From contig JAHHOC010000468.1 in the NCBI GenBank assembly GCA_018677115.1, positions 1 to 9,183 on the forward strand: DNA of 9,183 nt, given 5' to 3'. Position 1 is the first letter of the stretch. Each line of letters starts with the position of its first letter. Below the pieces are notes generated by a model. The model was given only the letters and a program-made list of their open reading frames with translations, searched no databases and was not told where the DNA came from. This DNA is from Arenicella sp. (lineage in GTDB: Bacteria > Pseudomonadota > Gammaproteobacteria > Arenicellales > Arenicellaceae). Below, piece after piece: positions 1 to 6,748 of this stretch. The position numbers and the translations under genes were made by a program.

Positions 1-10
1 CCACCGAGAT

Positions 11-17
11 GAAGAGG
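11..17 (+). promoter_or_regulatory. Ribosome binding site of the caspase-like gene
   Basis: The purine-rich run GAAGAGG ends 7 nt before the ATG at 25, a good Shine-Dalgarno spacing. It supports the start chosen for the first gene. Only 24 bases precede that ATG in this window, so the promoter, or any upstream operon member, lies outside. Confidence 0.6.
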
Positions 18-24
18 TTTTCGG

Positions 25-2037
25 ATGCCTTCTAAACATGCGCTGATTATCGGGATAAATAAGTACCCGTATATGGAAGCCAAATATCAGCTGCGCGGAT
101 GCGTTAATGATGCCAAGTTGATCCGTAATACACTGATCAACAAATTCAATTTTGAGCGCTCAAATATAGCCGAGCTGCACGATAAAGCAGCCACCCGTGA
201 CGGTATCCTGACGGCTATGAATGGGCTGCTTAAACGGGTAAAGAAAAACGATATCGTTGTATTTCATTACAGCGGTCATGGTCACCGATGCACCAGTAAA
301 ACCAAGTTTACGGACGAGGGCAGCGGCAAAGATAATTGCCTTTTACCACATGATGACTCTAAACCCAAAGCCGACGGCAAACCCGATTTCCGTGAGATTC
401 GCGATGACAGGATTAACCAATGGCTGCAAAAACTTGCCGCTAAGACCGGAAATATAACGCTAATCTTCGATGCTTGCCATTCCGGCACCATGACCCGCAG
501 CGCAGATAATGCCGCACAGGCCCGGAGCATCCCGGAATCAGTAAGACGGCAACCGGCACCGGCCCGGGGGTCTAAGTCAGCGCCGGCAAAAAGGCCAACC
601 AAGCGTGCAGCGCGCAAGGGTGCTGGCGGGTGGCTGACCCTAAATGATAATTACGTTGTGATCGCCGGTTGCAGGGACATGCAAACCTCAAAGGAGCGCT
701 GGTTTTCTGAAGGAGATATGCAATATAGGCATGGAGTGCTTAGCTACAGCTTGATTGGTGCTCTGAATAACGCGCAGCCCGGCACGACTTATCGGGACTT
801 ATTCGAGCAAATTTGCAGCAAAGTTCCCGCCGCGGCAGCCGATCAAAATCCGCAAATTGAAGGTCGAATTGACCGCGAACTCTTCGGTGTCAAAGACATA
901 GAGCCAATGCGCTATCTCCCGGTGTCTAAGGTGAAGGGTAAAAAGATAACTATCGATGGCGGGGCTGCTCACGGCCTCGAAAAGGGTTCCCGCTGGAGCA
1001 TTTACCCTGCGGGTACAAAAGTTGTTGACGGCACCAAGCCAGTTGATTCCGCAAAAATTGTTTCAGTTGGTGCCACCCGTTCGATCGTCAAAATACCGAA
1101 GGCTAACCCTGACGTGGTCACAGGCTGCCGAGCCGTCGAAGCAGATTTACGAGTTCGTTGTTCACCCTTGCTGGTGTACCTCGGTAAAACAGGTGGCCGT
1201 CAGATCAAGCCTCTAAACGCTGCAGTCAAAAAATCCAGGTTACTAAGACGGCCCCTCAGACGAGGCAGCGCTGATGTCTACGTGGCACTGGTAAAGGCAA
1301 ACAGCAGTAAAGCCATGGAATTGGCCCTGCAATATCCGGATTCTGCCGAGCTCCTGAAGCAATCAGACTGTTGGGTGTTCTTCTATAATGACGGCACCCC
1401 GGCGTTTCGACCTCATGCGGTTTCAGAACGTGCAGTCGCCACGGTACTGGTCGAAAACCTCGAAAAGATAGCCCGGTTTCGCCGTGTACTGGCATTACAA
1501 AACAACAACACTGAGCTTAAGGTTAGTTTTAACCTTTACAAGAGATCCGGCAAAAACAAGCTCACACTGGCAAATGGAGGGGGGGCTGAATTCAAAGAGG
1601 GTGATCACATGGTGTTTGAGATAACTAATAATGAAACGGATAGGCCTGTTTTTTTCAGCTTGATTTGGCTCAGTGCAAATCTGGCGATAGATCACTTTTA
1701 TCCACGCCGCAAGAGCAGTGAAGAGATTTCCCCGGGGAAAACGGTTTGGATCGGCGAAGGCGAACGACGGGTGAAAGCCACATTCAGTCCGGACGCGGCT
1801 GGAGATACGGTAGTTGAAACCTGCAAGCTTATGGTGACAACCGGGCAGTCTGATTTCAGATGGCTGAACCAGACAGGCACGCGTTCGAATGCGAGTGCAA
1901 GTTCGTCGCTGAAAGAGTTTGACCTGGCAATGCGTGGCGGTGGAACCAAGCACGGAATCAAGGCCCGCGATGACTGGTCGGCGATTAATCGCTCGATGGT
2001 GATTAAATCTGCCGCGAAACGCAACAAAAGAACGTAG
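25..2037 (+). CDS. Caspase-like (metacaspase, peptidase C14) protein with C-terminal DUF4384-like domain
   Basis: This is a predicted cytoplasmic cysteine protease of 670 residues with no signal peptide or membrane helix. The caspase-like domain covers about residues 4-290. It opens with HALIIGINKY and LRGCVNDA, carries the catalytic His in YSGHG (H85) and the catalytic Cys in DACHSG (C151), and closes with the family-typical VVIAGC, RHGVLSYSLIGAL and DQNPQIEG segments. A Pro/Ala/Lys/Arg-rich insert (about 157-202) separates the large and small subunit halves and could be a self-processing linker, since metacaspases usually cut after Arg or Lys. Residues about 295-500 are a mixed linker region. 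Residues about 505-600 (FKEGDHMVFEITN, then SLIWLSANLAIDHFYP and GKTVWIG) resemble DUF4384, a beta-rich module often attached to bacterial caspase-like proteins. The CHAT gene starts 3 nt after its TAG, so the two are probably co-transcribed and translationally coupled. The catalytic dyad is clear; substrate and trigger are unknown. Confidence 0.9.
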   Translation: MPSKHALIIGINKYPYMEAKYQLRGCVNDAKLIRNTLINKFNFERSNIAELHDKAATRDGILTAMNGLLKRVKKNDIVVFHYSGHGHRCTSKTKFTDEGSGKDNCLLPHDDSKPKADGKPDFREIRDDRINQWLQKLAAKTGNITLIFDACHSGTMTRSADNAAQARSIPESVRRQPAPARGSKSAPAKRPTKRAARKGAGGWLTLNDNYVVIAGCRDMQTSKERWFSEGDMQYRHGVLSYSLIGALNNAQPGTTYRDLFEQICSKVPAAAADQNPQIEGRIDRELFGVKDIEPMRYLPVSKVKGKKITIDGGAAHGLEKGSRWSIYPAGTKVVDGTKPVDSAKIVSVGATRSIVKIPKANPDVVTGCRAVEADLRVRCSPLLVYLGKTGGRQIKPLNAAVKKSRLLRRPLRRGSADVYVALVKANSSKAMELALQYPDSAELLKQSDCWVFFYNDGTPAFRPHAVSERAVATVLVENLEKIARFRRVLALQNNNTELKVSFNLYKRSGKNKLTLANGGGAEFKEGDHMVFEITNNETDRPVFFSLIWLSANLAIDHFYPRRKSSEEISPGKTVWIGEGERRVKATFSPDAAGDTVVETCKLMVTTGQSDFRWLNQTGTRSNASASSSLKEFDLAMRGGGTKHGIKARDDWSAINRSMVIKSAAKRNKRT

Positions 2038-2040
2038 ACA

Positions 2041-4512
2041 GTGGCGAAGCACTTACCAGTTGTGTACCTGGCCTTTGCCAATGCATTGGATGATCACCTT
2101 GCTAAGCTTAAGGAAGAGAGTCGCGAGATATTCAAGTCATTACATGGCCTGCAGAAAGACAACAAAATTTGGGTACACAGGGAAGAGAGCTCGCAGGTTG
2201 ATGAGCTATATGAGGACTTGATGGCCTATGACCAGGATATCGTTATATTCCATTATGGGGGGCATGCAGACGGCAGCATGCTGCAGCTCGAAGGCGGGGC
2301 CGGAGCAGCAGGAGGATTAGCCAGTCTGCTCGGCCAGCAGAAAAACCTGAAGCTGGTATTTTTAAACGGCTGTGCGACCAAGGACCAGGTGAACTTGTTG
2401 CATCGTGCAGGCGTACCTGCGGTGATTGCCACTGCGGTGAAAATTAACGACTCAAAAGCAACTATTTTCTCTACGGCCTTTTACAAGTCCCTGGCTAAAG
2501 GTAATAGTATTGAAGATTCTTTCAATTCTGCCAAAAACCTGCTGGAAACCAAGTTTTCCAGTGATGACCTGTTTGAGATCAGTTTCAACCGCGGGCCCCC
2601 GGTTTGGGATTTTGATGAAGAAGATGAGGCATCCGCAGAAGTAGATGAGGAAATGGAGTGGCGGCTCTACATTCGGCCCGAGGCAAGCACTGATCTTGGG
2701 CGGTGGCGATTGAATACTGCACAAACGGAATGGCGCATTCAATTGCGCGATCGCCGCGGCCATATACGTTCTACACTGGATGATGAACCGGTCACCGTTG
2801 AGCACCGTGCGGTTGTGCGCACGCTGCCGGCGGCTAGCTGTACTGAATGTGGTGTGATAAGACTCGACGCCTCGGTTTTGGAAAATGGCGAGAATGTTTG
2901 CCCGGTATGCCACAGTAAGGCGATTAACCTGGGCGACGCTGCAACCGAACTGCCGGACAAGGTATTGGAGTACGAAGTATCGAGCAAGCAAGCGCGTGCT
3001 GCTGCGATTGAGCTACTTGAGGCTCAATTCAATAAGGGCAAATTCTCAAAACAGATAGAGATCGAGCAAATTTTGCCCCTGTGGGTTCCATGCTGGAAGT
3101 TTGATGCCCAGGTACATTCTGAATATAAAGGAGAAAGCGCGGTAGCTGCTGGTTTTCAAAACGCCATACCTGAATTAACCTGGCGCAGCGCAGGGAATCA
3201 TATGGATTCAAGCCTGGACGACTATTTGGTTGCAGGCAGTATTACCTCATGGGCACAGGTGGATGACCAGCACTGGGATTTCGACACAGCGCGAGACTAC
3301 CAGGCAGATGATTCCGCCGGATCCTCTCTGCCTCTGAGTATAAATTTAGAGGGCGCGTTTGAAGTCGCCGCAGGTGAGCTACGCACTTACCTTGAAGCGG
3401 AAGTGGCAGAACGACTCGGTGGACTCGAGCAACGTAATGTTGAGCTCGAATCACGTTATGATCAGGTCAGAGCCGAACTTTACTGGTTACCGCACTACCT
3501 GGTTGCAGCCGTCTACAAAGAAGAAAACGCATCACTATTAATCAATGGTCAATCCGGTGAGACGCGATTTACGCGTCAAGCAAAATCGCCTGGCGATTCA
3601 GGAGGAGTAAATAGATTTATGAAAGGTAAATTGTTTGCAAAAGGCAGTGGAACAACTCGTGCTGAACTTTGGGTCTCTGTATTCAGTGGCGTAGGTATCG
3701 GCATTATGATCGGCTTACTGCTGGGTCTGGCAGCGCCACAGGCAGGCGAAGAGTCCAGAAGCACGGTAAGCATCTTTATTGGCGCCCTGGGCGTTGGGCT
3801 TGCTGCCCTGCTCGGATTAAATGACCGCCATTTCAGTATGGCCAAGGGTCTTAGAATAGGTTCATTTGGCCTGGCTGTTGCGATTGCAGCAATGAGTGGA
3901 ATTGTGATTCGTGACGGTGGTTTTCTGTCCCCTGACGGTCCTACGGTTTTGTACGACGTAGCCCCGCCAACCTACTCCGAACCTGTTGACTCCGGGGGCA
4001 ATTCTGCACCGGTGGATGTCGAAACCATAATTGTAAGAGATAACCCCGGAAGTGGTCGGAGCTACCTTTATTCTTCGGAGCTGGACCTGGACGTCTGTGG
4101 GGAGTTGAAAACACCTTATGACCAGGATCTTAGTGAGGCGGACCTGATCTCCAATTTTAAACTAAACGGCGGCGACGGCTGGTCAGAGTTTGCTGGGGAA
4201 ATTGAATCACAGGTGATACTGGCAGATCAGAAAGCCGCTTTACTAACCGGGCGCGACGCTATATGTGGATTTGGAAACTTTCAGGATATTCCGGTACAAG
4301 CCAGCCCGGCGGCTTGTTTTGACCTGGCGCAAATGCAACAGACTGACAGTAAACAGCAATACCAAGATCTTTTAGACTGGCACGGGCTTAGTAGTTTCTA
4401 CAACAAGACCGCCGGCAGTATACCGGAAGCAAGCCTGCCCCAGACCCTGTCTATAATAGCCACAATGTTGTGTGCCGAGTCTGCACAAGATCAATCAACC
4501 ACCAACCAATGA
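2041..4512 (+). CDS. Membrane-anchored CHAT-domain protease fused to a zinc ribbon and a periplasmic tail
   Basis: An 823-residue protein starting at GTG. The start fits because CHAT proteins of this type begin with a strand like LPVVYLAFAN just after the initiator. The CHAT domain spans about 1-185, with candidate catalytic His in HYGGHADG (H75) and Cys in FLNGCATK (C111). An acidic linker (about 189-206) follows. A zinc ribbon has CTEC (267-270) and CPVC (287-290). Residues about 310-515, with LPLWVPCWKFDA, YWLPHYLVAAVY and INGQSGE, resemble the body of bacterial zinc-ribbon membrane proteins, which carry a similar P-W-x-F-D-A strand and NGQTG turn. Three membrane helices lie at about 542-565, 575-594 and 604-623. 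Positive charges before helix 1 and between helices 2 and 3 predict N-inside, C-outside. The last 200 residues hold four cysteines and no domain I recognise. It lies between a caspase and an exported trypsin-like protease, so it may link cytoplasmic sensing to the periplasm; that role is inferred. Confidence 0.87.
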   Translation: MAKHLPVVYLAFANALDDHLAKLKEESREIFKSLHGLQKDNKIWVHREESSQVDELYEDLMAYDQDIVIFHYGGHADGSMLQLEGGAGAAGGLASLLGQQKNLKLVFLNGCATKDQVNLLHRAGVPAVIATAVKINDSKATIFSTAFYKSLAKGNSIEDSFNSAKNLLETKFSSDDLFEISFNRGPPVWDFDEEDEASAEVDEEMEWRLYIRPEASTDLGRWRLNTAQTEWRIQLRDRRGHIRSTLDDEPVTVEHRAVVRTLPAASCTECGVIRLDASVLENGENVCPVCHSKAINLGDAATELPDKVLEYEVSSKQARAAAIELLEAQFNKGKFSKQIEIEQILPLWVPCWKFDAQVHSEYKGESAVAAGFQNAIPELTWRSAGNHMDSSLDDYLVAGSITSWAQVDDQHWDFDTARDYQADDSAGSSLPLSINLEGAFEVAAGELRTYLEAEVAERLGGLEQRNVELESRYDQVRAELYWLPHYLVAAVYKEENASLLINGQSGETRFTRQAKSPGDSGGVNRFMKGKLFAKGSGTTRAELWVSVFSGVGIGIMIGLLLGLAAPQAGEESRSTVSIFIGALGVGLAALLGLNDRHFSMAKGLRIGSFGLAVAIAAMSGIVIRDGGFLSPDGPTVLYDVAPPTYSEPVDSGGNSAPVDVETIIVRDNPGSGRSYLYSSELDLDVCGELKTPYDQDLSEADLISNFKLNGGDGWSEFAGEIESQVILADQKAALLTGRDAICGFGNFQDIPVQASPAACFDLAQMQQTDSKQQYQDLLDWHGLSSFYNKTAGSIPEASLPQTLSIIATMLCAESAQDQSTTNQ

Positions 4513-4516
4513 GGAT

Positions 4517-6658
4517 ATGGTTTTGATAGAATCTACCAGGAAATACGCTGTTCTTTGTACGCTATTGTTTACGCTGAATCCGGCAGTAGGGCAAATTGAT
4601 GAAGACTTTATGCAATCGTACTCAGTACGCGTGATTGCCAAAAGTGATGGTATCACCAAGGCATCGAGCGGGTTTCTGTGGGGAAATACAAATCAGGTTG
4701 TCACCACCCTGCATTCGATACCCAAGGGCAGCCAAATAACGGTTCAGTGCAGGGGAGCAACTCAAAAAGCCAGCATCTCAAAAACGCTCAGGAAGGCCGA
4801 CCTGATATTGCTTGATGTCAACGGCCTACCAGATGCCTGTAGGGCGTTCACAAGTTTTGATGCCACCAAGCCCAAACGAGGTGCTCCGCTCTGGACTTTT
4901 GGTTACCATGCCGGAGCAAGAAGCCTCACTGACAGGGAATTTAAAAAGCGCTCTGCCATTCCAGAAAGCCTCGGTTACCTGCTCTCCGGAAAACCCTTAA
5001 AAGCGATCAAGGAACTCGGATTTCCAGCAGTGGACCTCGATATTTACTATGTGCAAGGAGGCTTGTTACCGCGATATTCTGGCGGACCGGTTCTCGACCA
5101 GCGAAACAATCTCATCGGGGTTGTCGACGGTGGCCTGAACAAAGGCGCGTCATCTTACAACTGGGTTATCCCGGCAAAGTTTCTTAATGAACTTACGGCG
5201 TCAACGGATGCGGCTGTCCCTGCGGGAACCGCGCAAGCCCTATCGACCCATTTTGCAAGCGGTATCGCATTTGAAAATCGAATCACAATGGTTAAGGCAC
5301 CGGAGGTTTTTGAACCAGATCATTTGGAACTAACAGCGTTAAATCGACCTGGTTTCGACGATAAGCTGGATCGTCGGCTGGTTTATGTCCCTGAGTTTTT
5401 GTGGGTGTTCACAAAAACATTGTCGCTTTACGATTTGGCCGCGACTGCGGATGATGCAGAGGGAGTCGAGCAATTGTTCCATGCTTTTTCAGAAGCTGCC
5501 GGAGTAACTGACCCTGAGAAACTGGATTTTGATATCTATGAGGAACAAACCGAAGGGCTCATAATTGCTGTTCCCGCCGGTCAGGGCCTTGGATATGTTG
5601 ACGATGGTTCCGGGGAACTAAGGTTGCACTCGGGGTACCGGGATGGCGGCATCTGGTTCGACGCGGGGGGTGTCTACCTCGAGAACGAGCTGGGCGGGGA
5701 AATATTGCCGAGGGCAGATGACTATTTCCAGCACTTTATCGCAGACACGTTAGCGCGATGCCATGAACCGCTGATAAGTGAGTGCATCCTGGAAGAAGGC
5801 GCCACTCGGATCATCGATTTTGGCGGTGGCAATAAAATTCTCCGGTTCGCTGTTGTCACGCTCGACTACAGCACGTCCAAACCACAGGAGTTCAACTACT
5901 ATACCCTCGCTACCAGCGGGAATTACCCGTTCCTGGCACGGGCCAGCATCCTGCCACATGGCAATTCCGGTCTCTTGCAATGCATTACCGGCGGTGAAGC
6001 ACAGGCCTGTGAAAACACATCTTTGGCCACCACGCAATTTATGCAGATGCTCGCAGTGCATCTCACCTCTTTTTCTGAATTGTCTTCTGGTGGTGAGCAG
6101 AAGATTGCCAACACAGAATTTACATACGATAACAAGTGGGACAATCCTGCCACCGTGTTCGTTCCGTATTTCGATGGTGCAGAGCTGAGATTCTTCAATG
6201 AACGGGGGAAAATCTGGAGAGTCTATTTTGATGACGAGGACGAAACCGCAATCGAGGAACGCCGCGATCAAAATGGAAACGCTGTTTTGAAATATGGCAA
6301 GGACTATTACTCACTGCCAGCGGCTGGAGGAGATTATTATAAATCTACTGCTGGCGGAAAATGGGAACCAGCCGGGAGCTTGCGCAAGGTCACTCCGTCC
6401 ATGCTCACTTATTATATTGAAGGATCAAAGCTGAGGTTTCTGAACACCGGCGGAGTCTACTGGTCAGTATATGCAGATAATGATTCTGAAGACACACAGG
6501 AGCTGCGGCGGGATACCAATGAAACCGGTGCACGATCGGCAATTTTACAGTTTGATGATACTTACTATTCGGTTCCACTTTCCGGCGGGCAGTATTTTAA
6601 GGCAAATGCCGACAATCAGTGGGAACCCGCAGGCACTGTTCAGCGGCTTGCCAATTGA
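4517..6658 (+). CDS. Exported trypsin-like serine protease with C-terminal tandem repeats
   Basis: A predicted periplasmic or secreted S1-like protease of 713 residues. From ATG at 4517 the N-terminus reads as a Sec signal peptide: a short charged start, then AVLCTLLFTLNPAVG, with cleavage likely after about residue 25. The protease domain spans about 27-230. Its candidate triad is His in VVTTLHS (H66), Asp in KADLILLDV (D95) and Ser in RYSGGPVLD (S188), followed by LIGVVDGGL. SGGP is the classic trypsin-fold serine motif. Residues about 245-545 form a region I do not recognise; it contains two close cysteine pairs (CHEPLISEC and CITGGEAQAC). The C-terminus carries two tandem repeats of about 80 residues. 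The GAGG at 4511-4514, overlapping the end of the CHAT gene, is rather close to this ATG. A TTG at 4523 or an in-frame GTG at 4472, which would overlap the CHAT gene by 41 nt, are alternative starts; the GTG has no visible ribosome binding site. Substrate unknown; the CHAT protein's outer tail is one possible partner. Confidence 0.85.
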   Translation: MVLIESTRKYAVLCTLLFTLNPAVGQIDEDFMQSYSVRVIAKSDGITKASSGFLWGNTNQVVTTLHSIPKGSQITVQCRGATQKASISKTLRKADLILLDVNGLPDACRAFTSFDATKPKRGAPLWTFGYHAGARSLTDREFKKRSAIPESLGYLLSGKPLKAIKELGFPAVDLDIYYVQGGLLPRYSGGPVLDQRNNLIGVVDGGLNKGASSYNWVIPAKFLNELTASTDAAVPAGTAQALSTHFASGIAFENRITMVKAPEVFEPDHLELTALNRPGFDDKLDRRLVYVPEFLWVFTKTLSLYDLAATADDAEGVEQLFHAFSEAAGVTDPEKLDFDIYEEQTEGLIIAVPAGQGLGYVDDGSGELRLHSGYRDGGIWFDAGGVYLENELGGEILPRADDYFQHFIADTLARCHEPLISECILEEGATRIIDFGGGNKILRFAVVTLDYSTSKPQEFNYYTLATSGNYPFLARASILPHGNSGLLQCITGGEAQACENTSLATTQFMQMLAVHLTSFSELSSGGEQKIANTEFTYDNKWDNPATVFVPYFDGAELRFFNERGKIWRVYFDDEDETAIEERRDQNGNAVLKYGKDYYSLPAAGGDYYKSTAGGKWEPAGSLRKVTPSMLTYYIEGSKLRFLNTGGVYWSVYADNDSEDTQELRRDTNETGARSAILQFDDTYYSVPLSGGQYFKANADNQWEPAGTVQRLAN
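6155..6646 (+). repeat. Two tandem protein-level repeats at the C-terminus of the serine protease
   Basis: Unit 1 (6155-6388) and unit 2 (6401-6646) translate to the same layout: a strand with G-x-x-L-R-F-x-N, then W-x-V-Y-x-D, an acidic stretch ending E-x-R-R-D, then Y-Y-S-(L/V)-P, GG-x-Y-(Y/F)-K, and WEPAG near the end. The DNA of the two units has diverged well beyond recent duplication, so this is an old internal duplication kept at the protein level. The aromatic, glycine and acidic pattern suggests a beta-rich binding module, perhaps for a surface polymer or a partner protein. I cannot assign it to a named family. Confidence 0.8.
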
Positions 6659-6710
6659 CTGCCCTAAGCTCTATTGGCCCCACATTGTATTTATCGGCCA
6701 ATACGGGCAG
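6659..6710. terminator. Interrupted inverted repeat between convergent genes, possible terminator or boundary
   Basis: Directly after the serine protease stop codon, CTGCCC (6659-6664) pairs with GGGCAG (6705-6710), and TATTGGCC (6672-6679) pairs with GGCCAATA (6696-6703). The inner loop is 16 nt, and a 7-nt bulge faces a single base between the two stems. All 14 pairs are perfect. No U-run follows, so it is not a standard intrinsic terminator. It could still end or protect the operon transcript, or slow convergent transcription from the transporter side. Confidence 0.4.
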
Positions 6711-6720
6711 TGGCAAGCGT

Positions 6721-6744
6721 AAAACCGTTATCGTTAACCGGTTT
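6721..6744 (-). terminator. Weak hairpin downstream of the MFS transporter gene
   Basis: Read on the minus strand a few bases past the transporter stop (TAA at 6749-6751), AAACCG pairs with CGGTTT across an 11-nt loop (+ strand positions 6722-6727 and 6739-6744). The distal arm runs into only four T residues. It could serve as a weak rho-independent terminator for the transporter. The short stem and short T-run make this uncertain. Confidence 0.3.
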
Positions 6745-6748
6745 CGGG

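Noticed and set aside
1..12. Possible last codons of an upstream gene ending in TGA at 10-12
   Set aside because: Only three codons are visible before the stop, far too little to show coding. An upstream operon member is plausible but cannot be seen.
1495..2081. Open frames on the minus strand opposite the end of the caspase-like gene
   Set aside because: They lie wholly under a gene with clear domain motifs, have no recognisable protein features, and are expected antisense shadows.
5750..6271. A 173-codon minus-strand frame under the serine protease gene
   Set aside because: It overlaps the clearly coding + strand frame, including the first tandem repeat, and its translation shows no domain, signal peptide or plausible start context.
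2041..6658. A gasdermin-like pore protein as the target of the proteases
   Set aside because: Bacterial gasdermins are often encoded beside caspase-like proteases, so I looked for one, but no small separate gene of that kind exists in the operon. The unknown regions of the second and third genes belong to long membrane-anchored or exported proteins.
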